40,280 nt of DNA from Phenylobacterium sp. (GCF_024508875.1 NZ_JANINU010000105.1:1-40280), one strand, 5' to 3'. Positions 8,808 to 17,589 are shown, numbered from the stretch's first letter. Program-made: numbers and translations. Notes: generated from the letters alone by a model not told the origin.

Positions 8808-9263
8808 GTGTCCCCCACCGTCCCGATCACCCGCCTGCCGCACGGCCAGGACATCCCGCTGCCGGCCTACGAGACGGCGCAGGCCGCGGGGATGGACCTG
8901 CGCGCCGCGGTTCCGGCGGACGAGCCCCTGGTGCTGCATCCCGGCGACCGGTTCGCGGTGCCGACCGGGCTGGCGTTCGCGCTGCCGGCCGGCTTCGAGG
9001 CGCAGGTGCGGCCGCGTTCCGGTCTGGCGTTCAAGAACGGCATCACCTGCCTGAACTCGCCGGGCACGGTCGACGCGGACTACCGGGGCGAGGTGAAGGT
9101 GATCCTGATCAACCACGGGCCCGAGGCCTTCACGATCCGCCGCGGCGACCGCATCGCCCAGCTCGTGATCGCGCCGGTGGTGCAGGCGAGCTGGACCGAG
9201 GTCGAGAGCCTCGACGAGACCGCCCGCGGCGCCGGCGGCTTCGGATCCACCGGCGCGAGCTGA
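8808..9263 (+). CDS. dut: dUTP pyrophosphatase (Dut)
   Basis: Trimeric dUTPase that hydrolyses dUTP to dUMP, keeping uracil out of DNA and supplying dTMP synthesis. All five motifs are visible in 151 residues: [19 protein letters not shown] (69-79), [13 protein letters not shown] (83-95), [11 protein letters not shown] and the C-terminal GGFGSTG. The start is a GTG, one base after the coaBC TAG. The coaBC-dut pairing is widespread in bacteria. xth follows after 41 bases. Confidence 0.97.
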   Translation: MSPTVPITRLPHGQDIPLPAYETAQAAGMDLRAAVPADEPLVLHPGDRFAVPTGLAFALPAGFEAQVRPRSGLAFKNGITCLNSPGTVDADYRGEVKVILINHGPEAFTIRRGDRIAQLVIAPVVQASWTEVESLDETARGAGGFGSTGAS

Positions 9264-9304
9264 CGCGCGGAACGAGCTGGGCCTTTCGCAGTTCTCACCG
9301 CTGC

Positions 9305-10078
9305 GTGCGGATTGCGACCTACAATGTGAACGGGGTGAACGGCCGGCTGGAAAGCCTGCTGGCCTGGCTGGCCGAGACCCGGCCGGACGTCGTCTGCCTG
9401 CAGGAGCTGAAGGCGCCGGAGGAGCGGTTTCCGCAGGCCGAGTTGCGGCGCGCGGGCTATGGCGCGATCTGGCACGGCCAGAGCCGGTGGAACGGCGTGG
9501 CGATCCTGGCCCGCGATTGCGAGCCGGTCGCGACCCGCAGGGGCCTGCCGGGCGACAAGACCGACGTGCAGAGCCGCTACATCGAGGCGGCCGTCAACGG
9601 CGTGATCGTCGCCTCGCTCTACGCGCCGAACGGCAACCCGCAGCCGGGCCCGAAATTCGAGTTCAAGAGGCGCTGGCTGGAGCGCCTGGAGACCCACGCC
9701 GCGGGCCTGCTGGCGAGCGGCCATCCGGTGGTGCTGGCCGGCGACTTCAACATCATCCCCGAGCCACGCGACGTCTATGCGCCGGAACGCTGGCTGGACG
9801 ACGCCCTGTTCCATCCGGACGTGCGGGCGGCCTATCAGCGCCTGCTGGCGCAGGGCTGGACCGACGCCCTGCGGGCGCAGTTCCCGGACGAGACGGTCTA
9901 CACGTTCTGGAAGTACTGGCGCGGGGCGCTGGAGCGGGACGCCGGCCTGCGGATCGACCACCTGCTGCTGAGCCCGACCCTCGCGCCGGCGCTCAAGGAC
10001 GCCGGCGTCGACCGCGCGTTCCGGGCGCGGGACGGCGCCAGCGACCACGCGGCGGTCTGGATCGAGATCGAGGACTGA
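9305..10078 (+). CDS. xth: Exodeoxyribonuclease III (AP endonuclease)
   Basis: Mg-dependent AP endonuclease/3'-5' exonuclease of the ExoIII (EEP) family in base-excision repair. Key segments in 257 residues are TYNVNGVNGR, CLQELKA with metal-binding Glu34, SLYAPNGNPQPGPKFEFKRRW, GDFNIIPEPRDVY, and the C-terminal DHLLLSP and GASDHAAVW. The start is GTG at 9305. It closes the coaBC-dut-xth run; dut and xth both limit DNA damage linked to uracil. The sequence after its stop changes character (lower GC, unrecognised genes). Confidence 0.95.
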   Translation: MRIATYNVNGVNGRLESLLAWLAETRPDVVCLQELKAPEERFPQAELRRAGYGAIWHGQSRWNGVAILARDCEPVATRRGLPGDKTDVQSRYIEAAVNGVIVASLYAPNGNPQPGPKFEFKRRWLERLETHAAGLLASGHPVVLAGDFNIIPEPRDVYAPERWLDDALFHPDVRAAYQRLLAQGWTDALRAQFPDETVYTFWKYWRGALERDAGLRIDHLLLSPTLAPALKDAGVDRAFRARDGASDHAAVWIEIED

Positions 10079-10184
10079 GGGCGGCGGTGGTCGAGAAGTT
10101 GATCGCACCCGGAGCGCGAGACTCCGAAGCCAACCTGCGCAATAAAATCAGCCGGTGGGGGTTTACGGCGGCATTTCTGATCCA

Positions 10185-10973
10185 ATGTCTGACAGCGATA
10201 CGCGTGAGCGCCCTGCGCACCGAGGACTAGTTGTCCTAGGGGCTCTTCTTCTTTGCGCGACCATTCTTTCGTTTTGTGCATGGCAGGTGCGCTCCACGTT
10301 TTCTCGAAGCCTCCACCACGCCTATGGCGAGTATGATCCACAGGAGAAACCCCGCAGTTACGAGCAGCAGCGCCCCAGTTGGGCCGACGCATGGCAGGCC
10401 TGGAATACAGACGCGGCCCTTGATGTAGCGGTCTTCCAGTTGATGGTTGGCCTCTTCGGTGTCGCGGGGGTGGGTTACACCGTCCACTATGCCCGGTTGG
10501 CTTGGAAAACCGCTGAGGAGACGTTGAGGGAAACGCGCGACTCCTCAGAGCGCCAACTGCGTGCTTACGTCTACATCTCGAAAGCAGTCTATAGAAGCGA
10601 CCAAGATGGCGAACGCGTGGAGTTAGTGTTCCACAACCACGGGCAAACACCAGCTTACGACCTCTGGATCGAACGCGCCGGCAGCGTCAGAGATTTGCCG
10701 CTCACTGAAGCGCTGTCGGTGCCGGTTCGATACGAAAGTCGCTTTGACCTCGCCCCAAACGCTGAAGCTGGTCGAATGAGCATCCATTTTGCCGAATGGG
10801 ATGATCCGAGCCCTCAGCGCTTCGGTCATGGCGGAACCGCGCTCTATATTCATGGAGCGCTCCACTATCGGGACGCCTTTGGAAAATCCCGACAGACCGA
10901 CTTTCGGTATCTCGTGCGAAGCCGAACTGACCACGGTGTGAGCCCCTGCGAGGAGGGCAACTCGTCGACCTAA
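10185..10973 (+). CDS. Two-helix membrane protein of unknown function
   Basis: I do not recognise a characterised homologue. The 262-residue product has two membrane segments (about 14-33 and 80-101). Between them is a polar loop (HAYGEYDPQEKPRSYEQQRPSWADAW), and the second segment runs into a charged helix ending SERQLRAYVYI (122-131). A C-terminal strand-rich soluble domain follows, containing VFHNHGQTPAYDLWI. Many proteobacterial accessory proteins share this plan, an amphipathic helix, QLRAYV and a NxGxTPA motif; their role is unknown. I prefer the ATG at 10185; a GTG at 10155 is in frame. GC is clearly lower than in neighbouring genes, suggesting acquisition. Confidence 0.72.
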   Translation: MSDSDTRERPAHRGLVVLGALLLCATILSFCAWQVRSTFSRSLHHAYGEYDPQEKPRSYEQQRPSWADAWQAWNTDAALDVAVFQLMVGLFGVAGVGYTVHYARLAWKTAEETLRETRDSSERQLRAYVYISKAVYRSDQDGERVELVFHNHGQTPAYDLWIERAGSVRDLPLTEALSVPVRYESRFDLAPNAEAGRMSIHFAEWDDPSPQRFGHGGTALYIHGALHYRDAFGKSRQTDFRYLVRSRTDHGVSPCEEGNSST

Positions 10974-11121
10974 GGTGAACCGCCACTACATCCTGCGTCA
11001 CCGCTTCCGATGACGCCAGCCACCCGATGCAGGCGTGGTCGCCGTGTGCTTGGCGTGTTTGCTGAATACTACCCGCATCGTTGCCCTTTAGCGGACGCTC
11101 CGAACGTCAGCGAGCGGGTGG

Positions 11122-11565
11122 TTAGCCATCGCTTCCGGAAGGGAACCGATCGAGAGCCACCGATGAGCAGAACGCCAGCAGGTCGGCTCCATAAGCCGGC
11201 TCTATGAAGACGAGGGCGGCCTCGCCCTTGGCAACCTGATCGAGCTTGACCGCGAGAAACTCCTCATGCCGCCTGTGGTAGTGGGCTTCTGCGATTGGGT
11301 ACGGCCCTGGAAACAGTATCTCCATAGCTTCTCGGACTGTGTCGGTCGGCACGTCGTCCGCGTCCAGACTTTTGCCTGTAACCGACCAAATGCGCATGAT
11401 GATGTTGCCTTCGCGGAAACCATCGATGCTGAGCGCCTGCAGGCCCGCGAGTGTCATCCGGTACGCCGTACCGTCTGCTTGCTTGAGGCCTAAGACAGCC
11501 TCTCCCTCGGCGACCGAGATCGACGCGAGATAGCCGTCGTGAAACGGAAAGGTTGTCGCACTCAC
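11122..11565 (-). CDS. Hypothetical protein, 147 residues
   Basis: Not recognised. The protein looks soluble and compact, with no signal peptide. An N-terminal strand-rich half contains FHDGYLASISV and REGNIIMRIW, and a helical C-terminal half contains HYHRRHEEFLAVKLDQVAKGEAALVFIEPAYGADLLAF. GTG at 11565 is the likely start; a TTG directly before it is also in frame. Codon use is less GC-biased than in the housekeeping genes. It runs in the same direction as the next hypothetical gene, 118 bases away, with a palindromic repeat between them. An immunity-type or orphan accessory role is possible but unsupported. Confidence 0.6.
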   Translation of the reverse strand: MSATTFPFHDGYLASISVAEGEAVLGLKQADGTAYRMTLAGLQALSIDGFREGNIIMRIWSVTGKSLDADDVPTDTVREAMEILFPGPYPIAEAHYHRRHEEFLAVKLDQVAKGEAALVFIEPAYGADLLAFCSSVALDRFPSGSDG

Positions 11566-11642
11566 CAAATCAATCCGAATGGTCGCTGCGGCCTATGTTT
11601 GGTTCGGGAATAAGCTTCCACAATGGGTCTAATGGGGGGCTA

Positions 11643-11679
11643 CCCTCTCCCCTCTCGCTTCGCCGGGGGCGAGGAGGGC
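11643..11679. repeat. GC-rich palindromic repeat, copy A
   Basis: A CCCTCTCCCC arm, a CTCGCTTCGC centre and a GGGGGCGAGGAGGG arm form an imperfect hairpin. It shares CCCTCTCCCCTCTCGCTTCG exactly with copy C (12381-12418). It lies just past the 3' end of the 104-residue hypothetical gene. REP-like intergenic elements look like this. Confidence 0.65.
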
Positions 11680-11683
11680 ACCG

Positions 11684-11998
11684 TCACCACTCGTATGGGA
11701 TGCAGGTGAAGCCGAAGTCCCTTTCGAGGGCCAGCGCCGCGTCGTCTGCCGCCTGTGCAGACTTCGCGACGATGTACTCACACAGAATGCGGCGATTTCC
11801 CCCGTCTTGGATCGGGTCGATGACGTGGGTCACGAAGAAGGCCCCTTCACCCAGCGACGTGCGCAGGATCGGATGACTGCACAACGGCTCGATAAGGTCG
11901 CCTACTGAGGGTTCTCTTGCCAAGCTGAGACACCCATCTGTGTCCCCCCATGGAGTCCATGAGTTCGAGAAAATCATGACGCTGATGTCGAACTTCAT
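11684..11998 (-). CDS. Hypothetical protein, 104 residues
   Basis: Not recognised. From the ATG at 11998 it reads MKFDISVMIFSNSWTPWGDT and ends LALERDFGFTCIPYEW. It has alternating strands and helices and no membrane segment or signal peptide, which looks like a small alpha/beta cytoplasmic domain. A GTG at 12085 would add 29 residues, but neither start has a strong ribosome-binding site. GC is lower than the window norm. Palindromic repeats flank it on both sides (11643-11679 and 12172-12219), which marks this as an accessory segment. Confidence 0.55.
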   Translation of the reverse strand: MKFDISVMIFSNSWTPWGDTDGCLSLAREPSVGDLIEPLCSHPILRTSLGEGAFFVTHVIDPIQDGGNRRILCEYIVAKSAQAADDAALALERDFGFTCIPYEW

Positions 11999-12171
11999 CT
12001 CGTCAAGCGCTTCGGCAACTTGGATGGGCAAGGGTGGCCGACGCGGGATGAAGAGTCCGCTAAGGGTGGAAAGCCGACCTTCCACATTCTAGCTTTCGGT
12101 TAGCTGACCTAAGAACCGTGCGAACCGAGCGCCTGGAAGGCGACTGACGCTACGAGCAAAGCACAGCGACT

Positions 12172-12219
12172 CCTCCTCTCCCCCGACCCCGGCTTCGAGC
12201 CGGGGGAAGAGAGGGGAGA
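12172..12219. repeat. GC-rich palindromic repeat, copy B
   Basis: The core is a perfect CCCCGGC-TTCGA-GCCGGGG hairpin (12187-12205), extended by CCTCTC and GAGAGG arms with mismatches. It is related in arm composition to copies A and C, but its centre differs. Confidence 0.65.
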
Positions 12220-12380
12220 GGGGCGACGCGGGACGCGCCGCCGCCGCTCGGGTTTCAGCCAGGGCCCACAGGAGCGCCGGGGCTGGCGTGCTTCAGACTG
12301 CAAGCGCTACGCCTGAACACCGCTTTGGGTGATGGCCGAACCGGCGCGCAAGCGTTCAGGCCTGCGTCGCCCCTCTCCCT

Positions 12381-12418
12381 GCCCTCTCCCCTCTCGCTTC
12401 GCGGGGGGAGAGGAGGGC
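12381..12418. repeat. GC-rich palindromic repeat, copy C
   Basis: GCCCTCTCCCCTCTC and GGGGAGAGGAGGGC arms surround GCTTCGCGG. It abuts the 3' end of the amidase gene (stop at 12424), where its hairpin might also end transcription. No T-run follows. Confidence 0.65.
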
Positions 12419-12423
12419 GCCGC

Positions 12424-13863
12424 CTACGCCGCTGGCGGGGGGCTGACGAAGCCGCGGACGTTTTCGTCGATGGCCTGGGCGATGGCGAGGGTCTTGGCGT
12501 CGCCGGCGTGGGGGCCGATGATCTGGGCGCCGACGGGCAGGCCGGCGGGCGTGAGGCCGGCGGGGACCGCGGTGGCCGGCAGGCGCAGGGCGGTGGCGAC
12601 CGAAATCCAGGTGAGCATCGAATTGTAGGGGATGGTGCGGCCATCCGAGGTGGCGAGCGAGCGCCGCTGGAACGGGCGCTTGTCGTGCGGGAACGGCGGC
12701 ACGGGCGCGATGGGGGCCAGGATGGCGTGGTATTTGTCGAACGTGGCGTCGATCTCGGAGCGCAGGCGCGCCCGCACGGCGTCGGCGGCCATCCACTCGG
12801 TGTGCCGGGCGGTGTAGGCCATCACCATGGCGGCGTTCGACAGGGGCCCGGCCTTCTCCACCGCCCCCCGCATGAAGAAGCGGGCCCGCTCCATGCCGCG
12901 CATCGTGCGCGGCGGCAGGTCCTCGCCCAGCACGGCGCCCAGCAGGGTCTGGTAGGCGTGCAGCAGGGCGCGCATGTCGACCGGGCTGGGGATGGTCTCG
13001 ACCTCGGCGCCGGCGGCGCGCAACTCGTCGGCGAAGGTCTGCATCACGGCGCGCACCTGGGGGTCCAGCGGGCAGAGCGGATCGTCGAGCCACAGCGCGA
13101 TGCGGGTTTCCGACAGGTCGGCGGGCGGCGCCTTGGGCGCCAGCGGGCCGTTCTCGATGATGGACAGCAGGAGGCGCAGGTCGCGGGCCGAGCGGGCCAT
13201 GGGGCCGACCACGTTTAGGTCGCGCTCGGCGAACGAGCCGGGGCTGGGCGGCACGTGGCCGCGCTGGCTGACCATGCCCCAGGTGGGCTTGTGGCTGAAC
13301 ACGCCGCAGAAGCTGGCGGGCACGCGCAGGGAGCCGCCGATGTCGGAGCCGATCTCCAGGGGCGTCACGCCGACCGCGAGCGCCGCCGCCGCCCCGCCGG
13401 ACGAGCCGCCCGGCGTGCGGGCGACGTCCCAGGGGTTCTTGGTGACGCCGTAGAGGGCGTTGGCGCTCTGCCAGTCGGCGGCCATCACCGGCACGTTGGT
13501 CTTGCCCCAGATCACCGCCCCGGCCCGGCGGGCGTGGCCGACGGCCGAGGCGTCCTCGGTCATCCGCCGCTTGAACTCGGCCAGACCCGAGGAGGCCGCC
13601 ATGCCGGCGACGTCGAAGGTGTCCTTGATGGTCATGGGCAGGCCGGCGAGCGGTCCCAGGGGCTCGCCGCGCACGCGCGCGTCGTCGATGGCCTTGGCCC
13701 GCTCCAGCGCCCGGGCCGGGTCGGCCATCACCACGGCGTTGAGCCGGGCGTGGGTCTCGGCATGCCGGGCGAGCGCGGCCTTGAGCAGCTCCACCGCCGA
13801 GATGCGCTTGCTGACCAGGGCGACGAGCTGGCTGGTGGCGTCCTGGTCGAGGAGGTCGGCCAT
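12424..13863 (-). CDS. Amidase-signature family amidohydrolase
   Basis: Hydrolyses an amide bond using the Ser-cisSer-Lys triad of the amidase-signature family. Lys80 lies in PMTIKDTFDVAG, cis-Ser154 in TPGGSSGGAAAAL and nucleophile Ser178 in GSDIGGSLRVPA. The protein is 479 residues, the usual length for free-standing amidases. It is not clearly GatA: no gatB or gatC is nearby, and the C-terminal half (HDKRPFQRRSLATSDGRTIPYNSMLTW) resembles broad-specificity amidases. The substrate cannot be read from sequence. It starts three bases after dapB ends, so the two are co-transcribed, although no functional link is obvious. Confidence 0.92.
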   Translation of the reverse strand: MADLLDQDATSQLVALVSKRISAVELLKAALARHAETHARLNAVVMADPARALERAKAIDDARVRGEPLGPLAGLPMTIKDTFDVAGMAASSGLAEFKRRMTEDASAVGHARRAGAVIWGKTNVPVMAADWQSANALYGVTKNPWDVARTPGGSSGGAAAALAVGVTPLEIGSDIGGSLRVPASFCGVFSHKPTWGMVSQRGHVPPSPGSFAERDLNVVGPMARSARDLRLLLSIIENGPLAPKAPPADLSETRIALWLDDPLCPLDPQVRAVMQTFADELRAAGAEVETIPSPVDMRALLHAYQTLLGAVLGEDLPPRTMRGMERARFFMRGAVEKAGPLSNAAMVMAYTARHTEWMAADAVRARLRSEIDATFDKYHAILAPIAPVPPFPHDKRPFQRRSLATSDGRTIPYNSMLTWISVATALRLPATAVPAGLTPAGLPVGAQIIGPHAGDAKTLAIAQAIDENVRGFVSPPPAA

Positions 13864-13866
13864 CGG

Positions 13867-14640
13867 TCAGTCCTTCGAAAAGCCGAGCACGTCCTGCATG
13901 TCGTAGAGGCCTGGCGGCCGACCGGCGACCCACTTGGCCGCCGCCACCGCGCCGCGCGCGAAGAGGCCCCGGTCGCGCCCGGAGTGGCTCAGGGTCAAGA
14001 TCTCGTCCTCGGCGGCGAAGGTGACGCTGTGCTCGCCGACGATGCCGCCGCCGCGCAGGACCGAGAAGCCGATCTCGCCGATGGGGCGCTCTCCGGTGAT
14101 GCCGTCGCGGGCATGGCGAGCCACGTCCTTCAGCTTCACGCCCCGCCCCTTGGCGGCCGCGTCGCCGAGCATCAGGGCGGTGCCGGACGGCGCGTCCACC
14201 TTGTGGCGGTGGTGCGCCTCGAAGACCTCGATGTCGTAGGCGTCGGCGGGCAGGGCCCGGGCGGCCTGGGCGACGAGGCCCATCAGCATGTTCACGCCCA
14301 GCGAATAGTTGCCGGCGAAGACGATGGGCGTCCGCTTCGCCGCCTCGGCGATGGCGGCGCGCTGCTCCTCGCTGGCGCCGGTCGCGCCGATCACCAGGGC
14401 GACGTCGTGGTCCGCGGCCTTGCGCGCCAGGTCCACCGACGCGGCGGGGGTGGTGAAGTCGATAACCACGTCGGCGGCGGCCAGGGCCTCGTCCGCGCTC
14501 ACCATGCCCGGGCCGTCCGCGCCGGGGCGGTCGAACCGCGCCGCCAGCGCCAGCGTCGGGTCGGCGGCCACGGCCTTGTCCACCGCCTGACCCATGCGGC
14601 CCAGGGCGCCGGCGATGGCGATACGGATCGGATCGGGCAC
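13867..14640 (-). CDS. dapB: 4-hydroxy-tetrahydrodipicolinate reductase
   Basis: NAD(P)H-dependent step of the diaminopimelate/lysine pathway that feeds peptidoglycan. The nucleotide-binding loop is [11 protein letters not shown] (10-20). The catalytic segment [16 protein letters not shown] and the conserved [12 protein letters not shown] are intact. Length is 257 residues, normal. The start is GTG at 14640. It lies 64 bases downstream of the LprI-domain gene and three bases before the amidase, suggesting a three-gene minus-strand transcript. Confidence 0.96.
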   Translation of the reverse strand: MPDPIRIAIAGALGRMGQAVDKAVAADPTLALAARFDRPGADGPGMVSADEALAAADVVIDFTTPAASVDLARKAADHDVALVIGATGASEEQRAAIAEAAKRTPIVFAGNYSLGVNMLMGLVAQAARALPADAYDIEVFEAHHRHKVDAPSGTALMLGDAAAKGRGVKLKDVARHARDGITGERPIGEIGFSVLRGGGIVGEHSVTFAAEDEILTLSHSGRDRGLFARGAVAAAKWVAGRPPGLYDMQDVLGFSKD

Positions 14641-14704
14641 GGCTGGGTCTCCGGTTGCGCCCGCCGCAAATGCAGGCGCGCCGGGGTAGCGGTCAACCGT
14701 GGCG

Positions 14705-15991
14705 TCAGTTCTCGCGCGCGTCGCGGGTCAGATCGTTCAGCTCGGCGATGCGCGCCTCGTAGACGTCCTCCACCGCCCAGGGCGCCTCGCGGGCGGCCGC
14801 GGCGCGCGCCTGGAGCCAACGGGCCTGCTGGCGCCGCAGGGCCGAGGCCGGCACCCCGGCCGCCTCGGCGTTGCGGTAGGCCTGCTGGAGCTGGCGATCG
14901 CGGACGCCCAGCCGCCGGTCGGCGCAGACCGCCGCCTCGCCGGGGTCGCCGGCCGCGCAGGCGTCGTTGCGGGCCACGCGCATCGGTCCTTCGCCGACGG
15001 GCCCCTTTCCCACCGGCGTCGGGCGGCGGGCGGGCGGCTTCGGCGCGGCGGCCTTGGCCGGGGCCGGGCGGACCGACGCCTTTTGCGCCTTGGGCGGCGT
15101 CCGGGCCTGGGCGACCTCGACCTTCTTCTTCGCGACTTCCGCCTTCAGCCGGGCGGGCGCCGTCTTCACCGCCTTGACCAGGGTTGTGAGGCGCCGGCTT
15201 TCGGGGGTGGGCTTCCGCGGATCGGCCTTGGCGAGCTTCGTGGCCTTCGCCTTCGCCGCCTTGGCCTTGTCAGCCTTGGCCAGTTTTCCGGCCTTTTCGG
15301 ACCTGGCCCGCTCCGCCTTCGCGAGGCGCGCGTCCTTCTCGGCCTTGGCCTTTTCGGCGCGGGCGCGTTGGACCCTGGCTTGTTCGGTCCTGGTCTTCTC
15401 CGCCTTGGCCTGCTCGATCCTGGCCTTCTCCGCCTTCGCCTTCTCGACCTTCGCCCGCTCCACCTTCGCCGCGTCGGCCTGCGCGCGCGCATTCGCGGCC
15501 GCGAGCTTGTCGGCCTTCGGCGGGAGGAGGGGCACCGGCGGCGCGGCCTTGTGGATCGGCGCTTCCGTGGGCGCCGAAGCCGCCTTCTGGAGCTTCGGCT
15601 CGATCTTCACGGCGGGCGCCAGCAGGGGCTCGGCCGCCACCACGGCGTCCACCTTCATGAGGCCGGCCGTGCGGCGGGGCGCCTGGAGCTCGGGCGGATC
15701 GGGACGGGCGGGTTCGGCGGCGGGCGCGGGCGGCTCGCCCGGCAGCACCTCCAGCAGCGGACCGATGGGGGCCGGGCCGTCGTCCACGACGATCTGCAGC
15801 GCCGGACGCGGCGCCTCCGGCGCGACCGGGCCCGCGACCGGCTCGGGCGGCGAGGCGGGCCGCGCCCAGAGGCCTAGGCCCGCGCCCAAGGCCAGGGCTC
15901 CCACCACCCCGGCGGCCACGATCCGGCCGGATCCAGACGGTTTCGGCGCCGGAACCTCTTGCGATGGTTGCTCGAAATCGACCTGCGTCAT
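14705..15991 (-). CDS. TolA-like anchored protein with C-terminal LprI-type domain
   Basis: Predicted inner-membrane protein of 428 residues with one membrane segment (about 23-43). A Pro/Ala-rich stretch (45-160) comes next, then a long Lys/Ala/Glu-rich helix (160-300) with repeats such as [19 protein letters not shown], reminiscent of TolA domain II. The end (345-428) matches the LprI/DUF1311 lysozyme-inhibitor pattern: paired Cys345 and Cys356, [19 protein letters not shown] and [11 protein letters not shown]. The family likeness is from pattern memory. A periplasm-spanning role at the cell wall is an inference, in keeping with dapB downstream. ATG at 15991 is preferred over an upstream frame. 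Confidence 0.75.
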   Translation of the reverse strand: MTQVDFEQPSQEVPAPKPSGSGRIVAAGVVGALALGAGLGLWARPASPPEPVAGPVAPEAPRPALQIVVDDGPAPIGPLLEVLPGEPPAPAAEPARPDPPELQAPRRTAGLMKVDAVVAAEPLLAPAVKIEPKLQKAASAPTEAPIHKAAPPVPLLPPKADKLAAANARAQADAAKVERAKVEKAKAEKARIEQAKAEKTRTEQARVQRARAEKAKAEKDARLAKAERARSEKAGKLAKADKAKAAKAKATKLAKADPRKPTPESRRLTTLVKAVKTAPARLKAEVAKKKVEVAQARTPPKAQKASVRPAPAKAAAPKPPARRPTPVGKGPVGEGPMRVARNDACAAGDPGEAAVCADRRLGVRDRQLQQAYRNAEAAGVPASALRRQQARWLQARAAAAREAPWAVEDVYEARIAELNDLTRDAREN

Positions 15992-16109
15992 GAGGCGCCC
16001 CCTGATACACCGGGTCCCTCGACGCATCGGACAGGGGCGGACGACGGCGGACGCCGCTCAGCTTGCCCCAACCCCGAACTCTCTCCCGCCCACAGATTGA
16101 GGCAAAACC

Positions 16110-16649
16110 GTGCCGTTGGAAATCCCCGTCCTGGAGACAGAACGCCTCATCCTGCGCGCGCCCGAGCCCGGCGACTTCGAGGCCTGGGCGGCGTTCTGCG
16201 CGGACGCGGAGGCGGCGCGCTATATCGGGGGCGTGCAGGACCGGATCGGCGCCTGGCGGATCATGAGCGTCATGGCCGGCGGGTGGCTGAGCCGCGGCTA
16301 TTCGATGTTCTCGGTCATCGAGAAGGAGACCGGCCGCTGGGTGGGCCGGGTGGGCCCGTGGCAGCCGGAGGGATGGCCGGGGACGGAGGTGGGCTGGGGC
16401 GTCGTCCGCGACTGCTGGGGCAAGGGCTACGCCACCGAGGCGGCGGCCGCGACCATCGACTGGGCGTTCGCCACGCACGGCTGGACCGAGGTGATCCACA
16501 CCATCGAGCCCGCCAACACGAACTCGCAGAAGGTCGCGCAGCGGCTCGGCTCGCGCATCTTGCGCCAGGCGACCCTGCCGCCGCCGATGAGCGTGGCCGT
16601 GGACTGCTGGGGCCAGAGCCGGGACGAGTGGCTGGCGCGGCGGCGCTGA
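16110..16649 (+). CDS. GNAT-family N-acetyltransferase (RimJ/RimL type)
   Basis: Acetyl-CoA-dependent transferase of 179 residues. It begins ETERLILRAPEPGDFEAW, typical of the RimJ/RimL-like subgroup. The acetyl-CoA loop region reads GWGVVRDCWGKGYATEAAAATIDWAF and is followed by NTNSQKVAQRLGSR. The substrate is unknown; members of this group acetylate protein N-termini, amino acids or antibiotics. The start is GTG at 16110. It stands alone, divergent from the LprI-domain gene and convergent with the LytTR gene 19 bases away. Confidence 0.9.
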   Translation: MPLEIPVLETERLILRAPEPGDFEAWAAFCADAEAARYIGGVQDRIGAWRIMSVMAGGWLSRGYSMFSVIEKETGRWVGRVGPWQPEGWPGTEVGWGVVRDCWGKGYATEAAAATIDWAFATHGWTEVIHTIEPANTNSQKVAQRLGSRILRQATLPPPMSVAVDCWGQSRDEWLARRR

Positions 16650-16668
16650 CGGGGCTCGCCGAGCGTCC

Positions 16669-17430
16669 TCAGATCCAGCCCTTGTCGCGCAGCACGCCGG
16701 CGTAGGTGCGGCTGACCGGAACTTCGGAGCCGTCCTTCAGCGTCAGGGTGGCGCGGCCGTCGCCGCGGCGGGCGTCGGCGATGGCGTCGCGGGCGACCCA
16801 CCACGAGCGGTGGACCTGGGCGCCCTCGATCCCCTCCAGCTCGGCGACGGCGTCGGCCAGGCGCATCAGGATCAGGTCCTGGCCCCGGGAGGTGTGGAGC
16901 CGCAGGTAGTGGTCCTCGGCCTCCACGGCCCAGACTTCGGCGCCGCGCAGCTTCAGCGGCAGGCGCTCCAGGAAGCGCGGGGGCTCGGGACTGGCCTCGG
17001 TGATGGCGACGCGGCGGCTCTCGATCAGCATGTTGATGACCGTCAGCGCCAGGGCGACGAGCAGGACGTAGCCGAACAGGATCGGGATGCCGGCCACGGG
17101 GATGTCGGATCGCAGCAGCGTGCGGCTGGCGACCCAGACGATGAAGGTGAAGGGGACCGACATGACCAGCGCGGCCAGCGCCGCGTCCAGCCACATGTTG
17201 CCCGACCGCCGCTGGCCCGAGCGGAAGAACCAGCCGGCGACGAACGAGCCGATGAAGTAGCCGGACACCATCATCAGCATCCAGTAGCCGAACCGGACCG
17301 GGAGCTGGACGCGGTCGGTGCCGAAGGCGCCCGAGAAGGTGAGGAAGACCCCGGCCGCGGCGGCCACCGCCAGTCCGCGGGTCCAGCCCTGCAGGTCGTC
17401 GTGGGGCCCGAAGCGGAACTTGCGCGTCAT
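16669..17430 (-). CDS. Membrane-anchored LytTR DNA-binding regulator
   Basis: Transcription factor of 253 residues. Four predicted membrane helices (about 19-35, 47-68, 79-103 and 113-136) precede a LytTR domain (about 153-253) with VEAEDHYLRLHTSRG, GAQVHRSWWVARDAI and a C-terminal VPVSRTYAGVLRDKGW. There is no receiver domain, so it probably senses a membrane or redox signal directly. It is divergent from a DUF2306 membrane gene. Related membrane LytTR genes often regulate neighbouring membrane proteins, so the gap between them is the likely operator. The ATG at 17430 gives a natural N-terminus; a longer in-frame extension is Arg/Ala/Ser-rich and rejected. Confidence 0.88.
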   Translation of the reverse strand: MTRKFRFGPHDDLQGWTRGLAVAAAAGVFLTFSGAFGTDRVQLPVRFGYWMLMMVSGYFIGSFVAGWFFRSGQRRSGNMWLDAALAALVMSVPFTFIVWVASRTLLRSDIPVAGIPILFGYVLLVALALTVINMLIESRRVAITEASPEPPRFLERLPLKLRGAEVWAVEAEDHYLRLHTSRGQDLILMRLADAVAELEGIEGAQVHRSWWVARDAIADARRGDGRATLTLKDGSEVPVSRTYAGVLRDKGWI

Positions 17431-17441
17431 GCGGCCGCCGC

Positions 17442-17481
17442 TCGCGAAGCGTGAGCGGCGCGCGGCGGCGTTTCGCGAAGC
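17442..17481. promoter_or_regulatory. Direct repeats between the LytTR and DUF2306 genes
   Basis: TCGCGAAGC occurs at 17442-17450 and 17473-17481, 31 bases apart start to start (about three helical turns). Two inverted partial copies (GCTTCG) occur at 17539-17544 and 17574-17579. LytTR proteins bind paired direct repeats, so these are candidate operators. They do not closely match the best-known LytTR consensus. Confidence 0.35.
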
Positions 17482-17589
17482 CCGGCCGTCGCCCGACGCA
17501 TCACCGCTCGCACCGCTCTCCGACCCCCGCCATGACCAGCTTCGACGGGGCGGCGAGACGCGCCCCAGGACGAGCTTCGGAGATAAAGG

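Larger units (their letters stand above)
11999..12423. other. Repeat-rich intergenic stretch
   Basis: No gene is supported. Open frames here consist of Arg/Pro/Ser-rich translations of the repeats. The stretch contains palindromic copies B and C and separates the accessory pocket from the amidase gene. Confidence 0.6.

Noticed and set aside
12424..13863. Assignment of the amidase as GatA of the Glu-tRNA amidotransferase
   Set aside because: No gatB or gatC nearby and the C-terminal half is unlike GatA; kept as a general amidase-signature enzyme.
15160..15500. Lys/Ala repeats in the LprI-domain gene as a DNA tandem repeat or minisatellite
   Set aside because: The DNA units vary in length and sequence; the periodicity is at protein level, as in TolA-type helices.
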